Shown in pieces: positions 47,672 to 57,426 of a stretch of 64,000 nt of DNA. The notes beneath the pieces are model-generated. The model made no database searches. It worked only from the letters and a program-made list of their open reading frames with translations, and was not told the origin of the DNA. Every line of letters starts with the position of its first letter. Positions within the stretch are counted from its first letter, which is position 1. Source of the stretch: SKHV01 sp963678565 (lineage in GTDB: Bacteria; Bacteroidota; Bacteroidia; Bacteroidales; Prolixibacteraceae). A program made the position numbers and the translations under genes. The DNA lies in NCBI GenBank assembly GCA_963678565.1, contig OY782875.1, positions 1,798,001-1,862,000 of the forward strand, read 5' to 3'.

Positions 47672-48529
47672 CTAGTTAATCCAACTTTTAACTAAGTCGG
47701 TGTTGGCTGCAACCCAAGCTTTTGCAGCTTCTTCTTTATCGTCTGCATTTTCCATTTCAAGCAACAATTTACCCATTTGATCTTCGGTTAAACTAAACTT
47801 TGTAAAATAATTTGCAGCAAATGGATCGTCTTCTTTGAAGCCTTTACGAGCAAAAGTTTCAATGTTCTCAGCACTTCCATAAACTCCTTTTGGGTCTTCA
47901 AGGAACTTTAGTTCATAGCGTCCAAATTTCCAATGTGGAGCCCAGCCTGCTACAACAATCCATTCTTCTTTATCAATTGCTTTTTTTAATTCGGTTAACA
48001 TGGCAATACTTGAAGAATTTAAATGGTTTAAAGTAAGGCCATATTCTTCAACTACTTTGTCTGTTTTTGCAGTTAAACCAGCACCTTTTTCGATACCAAT
48101 AATTTGATCGTTAAATTTCGAGGCGTTTGCATTTAACTCATCAATAGAGTTTACTGTAACATATTTAGGAACAACTAAACCAATTTTAGCATTGCTGTAA
48201 TTTACTCCCAATGATTCAATTTTTCCTTCAAATTTTTTCACCTTTGAACCATGAGTAACAGGCAACCAGGTGTCCATAAATGCGTCGGTATCGCCGTTTG
48301 AAAGCGATGCAAAGATTAAGTCAACCGCAGCTTTCTGCATTTCAACATCGTAACCATGACTTTCAAAAACTGCTTTTGAAATGTATGACATGGCAACTCC
48401 TTCTGCCCATCCGTCGACATAACCAATTGTAATTTCTTTACTGGTGTCTGTCGAACTATTTTTTTTTGAATTAGTACAGCTAAATGCCATTAAGGCAACA
48501 ACTGCTAATAGTAATACTTTAATTTTCAT
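47672..48529 (-). CDS. proX: Glycine betaine/proline ABC transporter, substrate-binding lipoprotein
   Basis: 285 residues. The lipobox LMAFSC anchors it to a membrane. The mature protein has the OpuAC/ProX fold: EITIGYVDGWAEGVAMSYIS, GDTDAFMDTWLPVTHGSKVK and VVAGWAPHWKFGRYELKFLE. The last two hold Trp residues of the aromatic cage that binds the trimethylammonium of betaine. It delivers betaine or related osmolytes to the permease. Last gene of a four-gene operon (porin, ATPase, permease, binding protein), 11 bp after the permease. Confidence 0.92.
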   Translation of the reverse strand: MKIKVLLLAVVALMAFSCTNSKKNSSTDTSKEITIGYVDGWAEGVAMSYISKAVFESHGYDVEMQKAAVDLIFASLSNGDTDAFMDTWLPVTHGSKVKKFEGKIESLGVNYSNAKIGLVVPKYVTVNSIDELNANASKFNDQIIGIEKGAGLTAKTDKVVEEYGLTLNHLNSSSIAMLTELKKAIDKEEWIVVAGWAPHWKFGRYELKFLEDPKGVYGSAENIETFARKGFKEDDPFAANYFTKFSLTEDQMGKLLLEMENADDKEEAAKAWVAANTDLVKSWIN

Positions 48530-48540
48530 CGTGTAATTTT

Positions 48541-49392
48541 TTATAATTTATTCCTTTTGAAATTGAATTTCTTTTTTTGCCCTAGCGATTGTGTAATTCT
48601 ATCTAATATAATTGCCAAGATAACTACTGCAAGTCCACTTTCGAAACCTAAGCCAATGTCGAGGTTATTAATTCCTTCCAATACTTTTTCACCAAGTCCA
48701 CCGGCAGCAATCATACCTGCAATTACCACCATCGAAAGTGCCATCATAATAGTTTGATTTACTCCGGCTAAAATTGTGTTCGTAGCCAATGGTAATTCAA
48801 CTTTTACAAGAATTTGCTTATTGGTTGCCCCGAAAGCTCTGGCAGCTTCTACAATATCTTCAGGAACTTGACGAATACCAAGTGTGGTTAAACGAACCGC
48901 AGGTGGCATTGCAAAAATGATGGTTGCAAATGCTCCCGGAAGTTTACCAATACTGAAGAAAAGTACTGCTGGTATTAAGTAAACAAAGGCAGGCATGGTT
49001 TGCATGAAGTCGAGAATTGGTCGAATAATTTTATCGGCTCGATTGTTTTTAGCAGCCCATATTCCCAGCGGTAAAGCTATGATTAAGGCAATGAAAGCCG
49101 AAAATAATATCAAGGCCATTGTTTCCATCGTTTCTTCCCAAAATCCCATAAGGTAAATGAAAAGTAAACCTATTGCTGTAAAAATGGCGGTTCCTTTGCT
49201 CGTTTTGAAATATGCCAAGGCAGTTAGCAATAAAATAATGATGTAGAATGGAATTACTAATAAAATCCATTCCACCCCTTCAATACTACTATTTCCAACA
49301 TTTTTAATGAAATCGAAAAACGGTTCAAAGTTTGCTGTTAGCCAATCAACTGCTGTTTCAATGTATTGTCCTATGTCGATTATTTTGTCCAT
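48541..49392 (-). CDS. proW: Glycine betaine/proline ABC transporter, permease
   Basis: 283 residues with about seven membrane segments and the ABC permease EAA loop (EAARAFGATNKQILVKVELP). It shows the OpuAB/ProW pattern LPLGIWAAKN, DFMQTMPAFVYLIPAVLFF and NQTIMMALSMVVIAGMIAAG. It forms the channel for betaine across the inner membrane. It is between the ATPase (23 bp upstream) and the binding protein. Confidence 0.93.
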   Translation of the reverse strand: MDKIIDIGQYIETAVDWLTANFEPFFDFIKNVGNSSIEGVEWILLVIPFYIIILLLTALAYFKTSKGTAIFTAIGLLFIYLMGFWEETMETMALILFSAFIALIIALPLGIWAAKNNRADKIIRPILDFMQTMPAFVYLIPAVLFFSIGKLPGAFATIIFAMPPAVRLTTLGIRQVPEDIVEAARAFGATNKQILVKVELPLATNTILAGVNQTIMMALSMVVIAGMIAAGGLGEKVLEGINNLDIGLGFESGLAVVILAIILDRITQSLGQKKKFNFKRNKL

Positions 49393-49415
49393 TCTAATTG
49401 TTTTTGAAATGTAGA

Positions 49416-50660
49416 TTATAGTTCAATTGCTTGCTCTTTTAATTCAATGATTTCTTCTTTATTGAATTTTGTAGATTCAATTATTAGAGAAGTTTGAGTA
49501 ACCAAACCTAAGAACTTGCCATTATTTTCATCAACTACCGCAATTGGAGACTTTGTTCCTGTAATTAAAGGAAGCATTTCTTCAACTGTTGAATCCTGAT
49601 GCACACTAGGGCAATCGTTGGTAATAAACTCTTTGATTGATTTTACATCTTTTTGGTTTGCCTCAATTACTTTAGGTAACCAAATAAATCCTAAGAACAA
49701 TTTATCTTTATCAACAACTGGTAAAACATCGTTACCGATTGCTCTCATTTTACGCATAACTGCTTCCGGACCGTCTTTTTCAACCTGAATAATGGTAGGT
49801 TTTGGGAACATTAATGAACCAGCTGTAATAATTGATTTTCGATCAACTTTTTGCACAAAAGCACGAACATAATCACTTGCCGGAGCTTTTAAGATATCTT
49901 CGGCGGTTCCTATTTGTTCAATAAACCCATCTTTCATGATGGCAATACGGTCGCCTAGTTTTATGGCTTCATCGAGATCGTGGGTAATGAAAACGATTGT
50001 CTTTTTCAATTTTCCTTGCAAGTCAAGAAGCTCATCTTGCATATCTGATTTTATTAACGGATCAAGTGCCGAAAAGGCTTCGTCCATTAATAAAACTTCA
50101 GGGTTATTTGCTAAAGCGCGGGCTAAACCAACACGTTGTTGCATTCCACCAGAAAGCTGTGAAGGTTTTTGATTTTCAAAACCTTTTAAGCCAACAGTTT
50201 CTAATGCTTCTTGTGCTGTTTTTAGTCTTTGCTCTTTTTCTTCGCCACAAATTTCAAGACCAAATGCAGCATTTTCGAGGATTGATCGATGAGGAAGCAA
50301 TGCAAATTTTTGAAAGACCATACTCATTTGCTTTCGTCGGGTCTCAAGTAGTGCATTGTTGTCTTCTTTTGTAATGTTTTTACCATCTACCACAACATCA
50401 CCAGAAGTGGGCTGTATTAGACGGTTTAGACAACGTAGCAGGGTAGATTTTCCACTACCCGAAAGTCCCATAATTACAAATATTTCACCATTTTTAATTT
50501 CGAAACTTGCCTTGTTTACACCAACAGTGCATTTTGTTTTTTCTAATATTTGTCCTTTGGTTGCACCCGACTCAAGCATTTTCATTGCTTCATTCTTGTG
50601 CTTACCAAATATTAAACAGAGGTCTTTTACCTCAATTTTAATTTCGTCTTTTATTGCCAT
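49416..50660 (-). CDS. proV: Glycine betaine/proline ABC transporter, ATPase with CBS pair
   Basis: 414 residues. The ATPase has Walker A GLSGSGKSTLL, Q-loop MVFQKFALLPHR, signature LSGGMQQRVGLARALA and Walker B EVLLMDEAFSALDPL. The C-terminal 130 residues are a tandem CBS module (MRKMRAIGNDVLPVVDKDKL, then PLITGTKSPIAVVDENNGKF). In OpuA-type transporters this module senses ionic strength and gates transport, so osmotic gating is likely. 5 bp separate it from the porin gene upstream. Confidence 0.94.
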   Translation of the reverse strand: MAIKDEIKIEVKDLCLIFGKHKNEAMKMLESGATKGQILEKTKCTVGVNKASFEIKNGEIFVIMGLSGSGKSTLLRCLNRLIQPTSGDVVVDGKNITKEDNNALLETRRKQMSMVFQKFALLPHRSILENAAFGLEICGEEKEQRLKTAQEALETVGLKGFENQKPSQLSGGMQQRVGLARALANNPEVLLMDEAFSALDPLIKSDMQDELLDLQGKLKKTIVFITHDLDEAIKLGDRIAIMKDGFIEQIGTAEDILKAPASDYVRAFVQKVDRKSIITAGSLMFPKPTIIQVEKDGPEAVMRKMRAIGNDVLPVVDKDKLFLGFIWLPKVIEANQKDVKSIKEFITNDCPSVHQDSTVEEMLPLITGTKSPIAVVDENNGKFLGLVTQTSLIIESTKFNKEEIIELKEQAIEL

Positions 50661-50665
50661 ATCGC

Positions 50666-51805
50666 TTAGAAATAGTAACCAATATTGATATTAAATCGAG
50701 CTTCCCAATCTGCATCGGGTGTGCCTGCAGCTAAAGCAGTTCCCCAATTAGAACCTAACCATGGTTGATCTTTACCCATTGCATAATCGATGTAGGTGTA
50801 AACATTACCAGCTGAAACTAATACACCTAATACATTCATGTAAGTATCTTCGAAACTAGCATCTGCTTTGTCCATAAAACCAAAATCGTCGTAGAACATC
50901 AAGCTTGAAATTGCTTTCCATTCAACCGGAATCGTATAAGAAACTCCTAAAGTGTAGTTAGTTGCCTCAGATGCTACCATGTATGATGCACCATAAGCAA
51001 CCATTGCGACAACGTTACTATTTTCGCCAGCAGCTTGCATTGGATTGTATTTGTAATAAGCTGCTTCGGCTTTTACACCAAAGTTGTTGTAGTTCATTTT
51101 GTAGTGCCCCGCAAATGCGTAGTGGTTGCCGGTTTCTTCTGTGTCAAGATTGTATAATCCTCCGAATTCACCTGATGCACCAATTTGTTGAGTTGCAGCA
51201 TCGCCAAAGTTGTAGGCCAGTTTTGCATTAAATTGGTTCACCTCTTTATTGCGATAGGTACCACCAGAAGATCCAACATCGTATGAGTATCGGCTTGGAG
51301 TTGCATCAGAGTTATTTCCGAAACCTACCTCTTCAGCATTTTTGAAATAAGCCAGATTAAGTTCCCAGTTATTCTTCGTGTACGAATATTTAACCCCCAT
51401 GTCGTGATCATCCTCTAATCCAACATAATAGTTAATGCTGAAGAACCAGCTGTTTGAATTATAGGTAGTTAAACCGAAAGGAACCTGTGTTAAACCAACT
51501 TGTAAGTTGCTATATTCATCGAAATCATATCCTAACCAACCTTGTTTTAGCATTCCACCACCAAAACCTTGCGAGTAGAAACGATATTCTGCGTTTAATG
51601 AGATGTCCTCGTGTTGAACATTTGCATTAATTCTAAACACATCGAAACCAAAGTCTCCTCCTCGTGCTTTTTGACCATCTTTCCATGATGATAAATTATA
51701 ATTGTAACGTAATGCACCTCCAACTTTAACTTGAGTTTTTTCTTGTGCTTTTCCACTAAAAATCATTAGTATAGATAGTACTGATACTAGTAATAATTTT
51801 TTCAT
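50666..51805 (-). CDS. Outer-membrane porin of the betaine operon
   Basis: 379 residues with a signal peptide (MKKLLLVSVLSILMIFSGKA). Amphipathic beta strands run throughout, ending in Phe (FNINIGYYF), the outer-membrane insertion signature. Repeated aromatic girdle residues and the LQVGLTQVPFGLTTYNSN segment resemble phosphate-selective/OprP-like porins. It is the first gene of the operon with proV, proW and proX, with a 5-bp spacer, so it probably lets betaine or carnitine through the outer membrane. The substrate is inferred from context. Confidence 0.8.
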   Translation of the reverse strand: MKKLLLVSVLSILMIFSGKAQEKTQVKVGGALRYNYNLSSWKDGQKARGGDFGFDVFRINANVQHEDISLNAEYRFYSQGFGGGMLKQGWLGYDFDEYSNLQVGLTQVPFGLTTYNSNSWFFSINYYVGLEDDHDMGVKYSYTKNNWELNLAYFKNAEEVGFGNNSDATPSRYSYDVGSSGGTYRNKEVNQFNAKLAYNFGDAATQQIGASGEFGGLYNLDTEETGNHYAFAGHYKMNYNNFGVKAEAAYYKYNPMQAAGENSNVVAMVAYGASYMVASEATNYTLGVSYTIPVEWKAISSLMFYDDFGFMDKADASFEDTYMNVLGVLVSAGNVYTYIDYAMGKDQPWLGSNWGTALAAGTPDADWEARFNINIGYYF

Positions 51806-52239
51806 AAAATATACTTAATTTAAAAAATTGAAATATTTAAGAACTTATGTTTTTTTGTTTTCTACTTTTTTTATGGCTTCTGAGAAGTTAAGTGAATTCG
51901 AATCGTTTGATTCGGGGTGCCTAAAAAGTAACTTATATTGTATTCTCAATTCAACTGATTTAGGTTTAAACATAAAAACTAAAATAATGTTTCTATACGA
52001 ACAAAATTACAAAATGTATTTGCAATTCCTAATTGAAAACTTGAAATGCCACTAATTAAGTGGTTAATATATAAGGATTAAAGAGGGGGGGAGCGACCTT
52101 TGGAGATATCTTGAAATATACATTTAGTTGAAAAATAGCTTATTAATTAGTTAGAATTGCAATGTTTAAATAGCATGTTTATAAATTATTAAATATTTAC
52201 AGGTATTTGGCTACTTTTGTTGCAAATAAATAGATCGAG
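51806..52239. other. Gene-free divergent region, porin operon / DUF2027 gene
   Basis: The region is AT-rich. A 75-codon + frame at 51828-52055 has no coding character. A run of seven Gs at about 52085-52091 stands out. The region must hold the promoter of the betaine operon and that of the Smr gene, but no clear box was identified for either. Confidence 0.4.
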
Positions 52240-53277
52240 ATGCTAAATATAGGAGATAAAGTAAAGTTTTTGAACGATGTTGGCGGAGGAACTGTAGTCG
52301 GTTTTCAGAGTAAAAATGTGGTGATCGTTGAAAACGAAGATGGCTTTGAATTACCCGTTTTAATTAACGAAGTTGTTGTTAGTAATGAGAGTAGTTACGA
52401 TTCAACTTCAAAGAGTATTGGAACTCAAAAAGAAACTACAAAGCCAGAACCGAAAGAGGTTAAAAGGCCAGTAGAGTTAATAAAAGGAAACGATGAACCA
52501 AAATTTTTCTTGGCATTTTATCCGGCTGATCAGGTAAATCCTGTAAGTGGAGAAATTGAGGTTTATTTAATCAATGATAGCAATTTTACACTGCTTTATC
52601 AATATGTTCACTTTAAAGACGGAGCCTATGAAACCATTGAAACTGGTGAATTAGAGCCTAATACAAAAACGAATATTGATGGTTTGGCTCAAAGTGATTT
52701 AAATAACTTGCCCGATTTTATTTTTAGAATAGTGCCGGTTGCTGTAAAAGCAAAATCGCTAACGGAGATGATTACTAAAAAGATCACCATTAATTCATTG
52801 AAGTTTTATAAAGAGAAAAGCTTTAAAGATTCTGAATTTTTCGATGGACAAGCTATGGTTTTTGATTTGGTTACGAATCCATTGAAAGAAGAAATAGATA
52901 AATTGTCGGATAACGATTTCAAAAAAGTACTTTCAGAAAAAGATAAAGCCAATCGACCAGTAGAGAAAAAAATGAGCAAACCCAAACAAGAAATCGTTGA
53001 GGTTGACTTGCATATTGAGGAGCTGATAGATTCTACAGCAGGCTTATCAAATCATGAGATTTTACAAATACAGCTCGATCAATTTGAGTCGGAATTAAAG
53101 CTAGCCATAGCTAATAAAACCAAACGAATTGTTTTTATTCATGGAGTTGGAAATGGAGTGCTAAAGCAAGCTATTTATAAAAAATTGAAGTCGAGCTATG
53201 CACGATTTAATTACCAGGATGCATCATTTGCAGAATATGGATATGGGGCAACCATGGTTATTTTGCGTAGAAAATAA
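52240..53277 (+). CDS. DUF2027/Smr-domain protein
   Basis: 345 residues. The N-terminal part matches the Bacteroidota DUF2027 family (MLNIGDKVKFLNDVGGGTVV). A middle beta domain follows (FFLAFYPADQVNPVSGEIEV). The C-terminus is an Smr domain (EVDLHIEELID, HEILQIQLDQFESELKLAIA, IVFIHGVGNGVLKQAIYKKL, FAEYGYGATMVIL). Smr domains nick DNA or RNA and occur in MutS2; the HGVGNGVL motif corresponds to the conserved HGxGxGxL. It lies just before rnpB. The cellular role in Bacteroidota is not settled. Confidence 0.88.
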   Translation: MLNIGDKVKFLNDVGGGTVVGFQSKNVVIVENEDGFELPVLINEVVVSNESSYDSTSKSIGTQKETTKPEPKEVKRPVELIKGNDEPKFFLAFYPADQVNPVSGEIEVYLINDSNFTLLYQYVHFKDGAYETIETGELEPNTKTNIDGLAQSDLNNLPDFIFRIVPVAVKAKSLTEMITKKITINSLKFYKEKSFKDSEFFDGQAMVFDLVTNPLKEEIDKLSDNDFKKVLSEKDKANRPVEKKMSKPKQEIVEVDLHIEELIDSTAGLSNHEILQIQLDQFESELKLAIANKTKRIVFIHGVGNGVLKQAIYKKLKSSYARFNYQDASFAEYGYGATMVILRRK

Positions 53278-53283
53278 AATTCA

Positions 53284-53313
53284 ATTGCTTATTTAAATAA
53301 AAAATTACCTTTG
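53284..53313 (+). promoter_or_regulatory. rnpB: Promoter of rnpB (-33/-7)
   Basis: ATTG at 53284-53287, 18 nt, then TACCTTTG at 53306-53313, an exact TAnnTTTG. The predicted start falls about 7 nt downstream, at the first base of the RNA. Confidence 0.8.
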
Positions 53314-53320
53314 CAACATT

Positions 53321-53661
53321 GCAGGCCGCTCTATCGCTACTTATGTAGAGGAAAGTCCGGGCAACGCAGAGCATTCAACTCTCGAAATGAGAGATGTTCG
53401 AAAGGGCATAGGAACGGAGAAGAAAATAACCGCTTCGATTTATTGGAGTAAGGGTGAGAAGGTAAGGTAAGAGCTTACCAGAATGTGTGGCAACATACAT
53501 TGCTGTTCGTCTTTGAAGTTGCAAGACCAAGTATATTCTGAAAGGTTTATCCATTCGGCTGCTCGTTGAGTATTACTTCGGTAGTTTTCAGAAGGGGTAG
53601 GTTGCTAAGATAAATGATAGAGATTCTCGTTGAGAATACAGAACCCGGCTTATAGGCCTGC
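53321..53661 (+). ncRNA. rnpB: RNase P RNA (catalytic subunit of RNase P)
   Basis: The ends pair: GCAGGCC at 53321 with GGCCTGC at about 53655-53661. The universal conserved region near the 5' end, GAGGAAAGTCCGGGC, is present, and the 3' conserved block has AGAACCCGGCTTATAGGCC. Internal stems include AGAATG...CATT-type helices and the CTTCGG-containing arm. About 341 nt, a normal bacterial A-type length. It processes the 5' ends of pre-tRNAs. Confidence 0.95.
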
Positions 53662-53970
53662 GATTTTTTATAAAAAAAGGTTGCCCAATAAACAGATTAG
53701 CTATAAACGAGATAAAAATTGTTGATGTAAAAATTGAATCTTGGACAACCTTCAAATCTTTCGATTTCCAATCAATTTATGTATTTATAATTCAACGTAC
53801 AAATTAATGCGAAGATTTATTTGTAAGAATCAAGCTCATTAAGAATTCTCTTCCTAATAATTTCGACAATTTACATTTGAAAAGGATTAAAATTTAGGGA
53901 ATTAGCTAATTCCTTTTTTTGTATTAAAATTCCTATTGTGTCAAGAATTAAATTTGAATCAAACTCAAAA
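53662..53970. other. Gene-free region after rnpB
   Basis: A T run directly follows the RNA (ATTTTTTA). Farther on AAGGTTGCCC (about 53678) and GGACAACCTT (about 53743) could pair across 55 nt. No open frame of interest lies between rnpB and the 3' end of mfd. Confidence 0.4.
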
Positions 53971-56900
53971 TTATTTCAATTCTACCTTTTTGGGAAGTCC
54001 TTCGTGTATTTCATTAACAGCTTTCATGGCTTTATTTACGTCGGTAATGTTTTCAAAAACCATCGAAAGTTTGTCTTTTGCTTCCTTCATTTTGCATTTT
54101 CTTGGATTGTTTTGAACCCAAGTTAATATTGTTGTAAATGCTGGCGATTTATAATAGTCGGATTGTTGATCGCTAATAAAATGACAAATCATCTTTTTGC
54201 TCTTCAAAATAATTCGTTCCATTCCTAAATCGATGGCTAGCCAACGCAGACGAACGATATTTAGCAAATCGTTTACTTCCTCTGGAATTGCGCCAAATCG
54301 ATCTTTTAAGTTGAGCTCAAACTGTTGCAAATCCTCTTCTGCCTCTAAATTATCTAGCTCACGGTACAACGACATTCGTTCCGAAATACTGTTGATATAG
54401 CCTTCAGGAAAACGCAACTCCATGTCGGTATCGATGTTGCAATCGTTCACAAATTTCAACTGTAAAAATGCTTTCGATGCTTCATCTTGCAATTGTTGCT
54501 CAAAAACTTCTTTGAACTCATCTGTTTTTAGTTCCTGAACAGCTTCATTTAAAATGCGATGATAAGTTTCGTAACCTATATCAGCAATGAAACCACTTTG
54601 CTCAGCGCCTAGCATATTTCCGGCTCCACGAATATCTAAATCTTGCATCGAAATGTTAAAACCACTTCCTAATTCTGAAAACTCCTCAATGGCTTTCAGT
54701 CTTCGGCGAGCTTCTGGTGAAAGGCTGCTCATAGGTGGTGCTAGCAAGTAACAAAATGCCTTTTTGTTAGAACGGCCAACTCGACCACGCAATTGATGCA
54801 ATTCACTTAATCCAAAATTTTGTGCATGGTTGATAATAATTGTATTTGCATTTGGAATGTCGAGGCCCGACTCAATAATGGTGGTTGCAATCAACACATC
54901 AAAATCTCCATTGATGAAATCGAGCAATACTTTTTCAAGTTTTTGACCATCCATTTGCCCGTGTCCTACAACCGTTCGAACTCCTGGGCACGCACGTTTT
55001 ACCATTTCTTCAACCTCATAAATATTTTGTACCCGATTATGAATGAAGAAGATTTGTCCGTTACGATCGAGTTCATAATTAATGGCTTCGCGAATAATTG
55101 CTTCGTTAAAGCCATGAACTTCGGTTACAATTGGGAAACGGTTGGGTGGGGGCGTTTGAATGACAGAAAGGTCGCGAGCTCCCATTAGCGAAAATTGTAA
55201 GGTTCGCGGAATTGGTGTAGCTGTTAGCGTTAAAGTATCGACATTGATTTTCAGCTTTTTTAGTTTTTCTTTTACTGAAACACCAAATTTTTGTTCTTCA
55301 TCGATAATCAATAAGCCAAGGTCTTTGAATTTTACGTCCTTTCCAACAAGTCGGTGTGTACCTATAATAATATCAACTTTTCCTTCTTCTAGTTCTTTTA
55401 AGGTTTGCTTGGTCGAAGAAGCTTTGCGCAAACGACTCACATACCCCACTTTGGCCGGAAAATCTTTTAATCGTTCGGTAAAAGTTTTATAATGTTGGAA
55501 AGCCAAAATGGTTGTGGGCACCAAAATTGCCACTTGTTTATTGTCGGCAACGGCTTTGAAAGCTGCTCGAATTGCCACTTCTGTTTTACCAAAACCAACA
55601 TCACCACAAACCAGTCGATCCATGGGCATTTGTCGTTCCATATCTTCTTTTACAGCTTGGGTGGCTGTATACTGATCGGGTGTGTCTTCATAAATGAACG
55701 AGGCCTCCAATTCTTGTTGAAGATATGTGTCGTGCGAAAAGGCAAATCCTTTCTCTTTCAATCTTTCAGAGTACAAAGCAATTAGTTCTTTGGCAATATC
55801 CTTTACCTTCGACTTTGCTTTGTTTTTCATTTTGTTCCAAGCCGCAGTTCCTAATTTGTTGATTTTAGGTTCAGAGCCATCTTTACCTTTGTATTTCGAA
55901 ATCCGGTGCAACGAATGGATGCTTACTAAAAGCGAATCGCTATCGCGATAAACCAATCGAATTGCCTCCTGAGTTTTTCCATTTACATCGGTTTTTACCA
56001 AGCCCGCAAATTTTCCAATACCATGGTCGATGTGAACTACATAATCGCCGGGATGCAGTTTATTGAGCTCTTTTAGCGAAATGGCTTGTTGGGCTGAACG
56101 GTTAGTTTGAAGTCGATACCGATGATAACGTTCAAAAATTTGATGATCGGTATAAAAAGCCAATTGTAAATCCTTATCGATAAAACCTTCGTGTAATGTA
56201 AAATGTAAAGGAGTAAAGTCGATATCAAAATCTCGATCGTCAAAAATTGCTTGCAAACGTTCAATCTGCTTTTCGCTGTTTGATAATATGTAGTTTGAAA
56301 ATCCATTGGCCGTGTTGATTTTTAAGTCGTTGGCCAACAAATCAAAATTTTTATTGAATTGAGGCTGCGGTGCAGTTAAAAACTGAAAAACCTGTGCGCT
56401 GGGTAAGTTTTTTCGTACCCCAAATTCAATTAGGTTTACTTGCTTTATGCTTTCTTGTAATTCTGTTGAGTTCGCAAATTTGTTGGGATCAAACTCTTTT
56501 TCTTCTTCGTTTGATTCTGCTGAAATTGCTTCATTAATTGTGATGTTTACCTGATCTAAAGTGAGCGCGATATCACGAAAAGCAACCAAATTGTTTTGAG
56601 TTAATGCGTTGAAAAATAATGTTCGTTCCGCATCTTCTAAGCCATCTTGAATATTAGGAACGATTGCAATTTCATCATATATTTCTTTCGACAACTGAGA
56701 TTCAATATCAAAGTTTCGAATTGAATCAATGGTATCTCCAAAGAAATCGATGCGAAAAGGTTCATCATGCGAAAATGAAAAGATGTCAATTAAGCCACCT
56801 CGAACGGAGTATTGGCCTGGTTCAAAAACAAAATCGACGCGCTCAAAACCATATTCATGTAACATTTCGTGAATGAAATCGAGCGATAAATCTTCTCCAA

Positions 56901-57345
56901 CTTTGATTTGTAAAGTGTTTTTATTTAAGGTTTCCGAAGTGATTACTTTCTCGATTAAGGCATCGGGGTAAGTGATAATCAGGCATTTTCTGTTTTCAGC
57001 CACCGCTTTTAAAACTTCAGTGCGCTGAACAATATTCTCTTGCTCAACTTTCCCAAATTTTAGTGAACGTTTAAACGAAGCCGGAAAAAACAACACCTTT
57101 TCACTTGGCACTGAGAATAAAATCGAAAGATCATCGAAAAAATAAGCAGCTTCCTCTCTGTCGTTTAAAACAAGAACCGTAAGTTCATTTAGCTTTTCGA
57201 AAATTGAAGCAATTATTAATGCAGAGGAGGAACCGGACAATCCTTTTAGATGTATTCTTGAAAGATTGTTTTCGTTTAATTTGATTGCTATTTCGTTGAT
57301 TAAAGTATGATTTTTATACAACGATTTTATTTCAACTGGTGTCAT
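53971..57345 (-). CDS. mfd: Transcription-repair coupling factor Mfd
   Basis: 1124 residues, full length for the family. In order: UvrB-homology region (residues about 30-350), RNA-polymerase-interaction/CarD-like domain at about 428-490 (LHPGDYVVHIDHGIGKFAGL), and the SF2 translocase with Walker A GDVGFGKTEV (581-590), LVPTTILAFQH and DEEQ box (682-685). TATPIPRTL, RGRVGRS and a C-terminal D7 domain follow. Mfd displaces stalled RNA polymerase at lesions and recruits UvrA. Complete. Confidence 0.97.
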   Translation of the reverse strand: MTPVEIKSLYKNHTLINEIAIKLNENNLSRIHLKGLSGSSSALIIASIFEKLNELTVLVLNDREEAAYFFDDLSILFSVPSEKVLFFPASFKRSLKFGKVEQENIVQRTEVLKAVAENRKCLIITYPDALIEKVITSETLNKNTLQIKVGEDLSLDFIHEMLHEYGFERVDFVFEPGQYSVRGGLIDIFSFSHDEPFRIDFFGDTIDSIRNFDIESQLSKEIYDEIAIVPNIQDGLEDAERTLFFNALTQNNLVAFRDIALTLDQVNITINEAISAESNEEEKEFDPNKFANSTELQESIKQVNLIEFGVRKNLPSAQVFQFLTAPQPQFNKNFDLLANDLKINTANGFSNYILSNSEKQIERLQAIFDDRDFDIDFTPLHFTLHEGFIDKDLQLAFYTDHQIFERYHRYRLQTNRSAQQAISLKELNKLHPGDYVVHIDHGIGKFAGLVKTDVNGKTQEAIRLVYRDSDSLLVSIHSLHRISKYKGKDGSEPKINKLGTAAWNKMKNKAKSKVKDIAKELIALYSERLKEKGFAFSHDTYLQQELEASFIYEDTPDQYTATQAVKEDMERQMPMDRLVCGDVGFGKTEVAIRAAFKAVADNKQVAILVPTTILAFQHYKTFTERLKDFPAKVGYVSRLRKASSTKQTLKELEEGKVDIIIGTHRLVGKDVKFKDLGLLIIDEEQKFGVSVKEKLKKLKINVDTLTLTATPIPRTLQFSLMGARDLSVIQTPPPNRFPIVTEVHGFNEAIIREAINYELDRNGQIFFIHNRVQNIYEVEEMVKRACPGVRTVVGHGQMDGQKLEKVLLDFINGDFDVLIATTIIESGLDIPNANTIIINHAQNFGLSELHQLRGRVGRSNKKAFCYLLAPPMSSLSPEARRRLKAIEEFSELGSGFNISMQDLDIRGAGNMLGAEQSGFIADIGYETYHRILNEAVQELKTDEFKEVFEQQLQDEASKAFLQLKFVNDCNIDTDMELRFPEGYINSISERMSLYRELDNLEAEEDLQQFELNLKDRFGAIPEEVNDLLNIVRLRWLAIDLGMERIILKSKKMICHFISDQQSDYYKSPAFTTILTWVQNNPRKCKMKEAKDKLSMVFENITDVNKAMKAVNEIHEGLPKKVELK

Positions 57346-57426
57346 TTATTTATTATGATATTTCTTCAATGTGAATCAAAAATAATTTTGTAGATTCAAT
57401 CTTCGAAAATAAGGTAATAATTGGAG

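Noticed and set aside
51828..52055. 75-codon + frame upstream of the Smr gene
   Set aside because: No conserved features; lies in an AT-rich control region and starts by chance behind the porin promoter.
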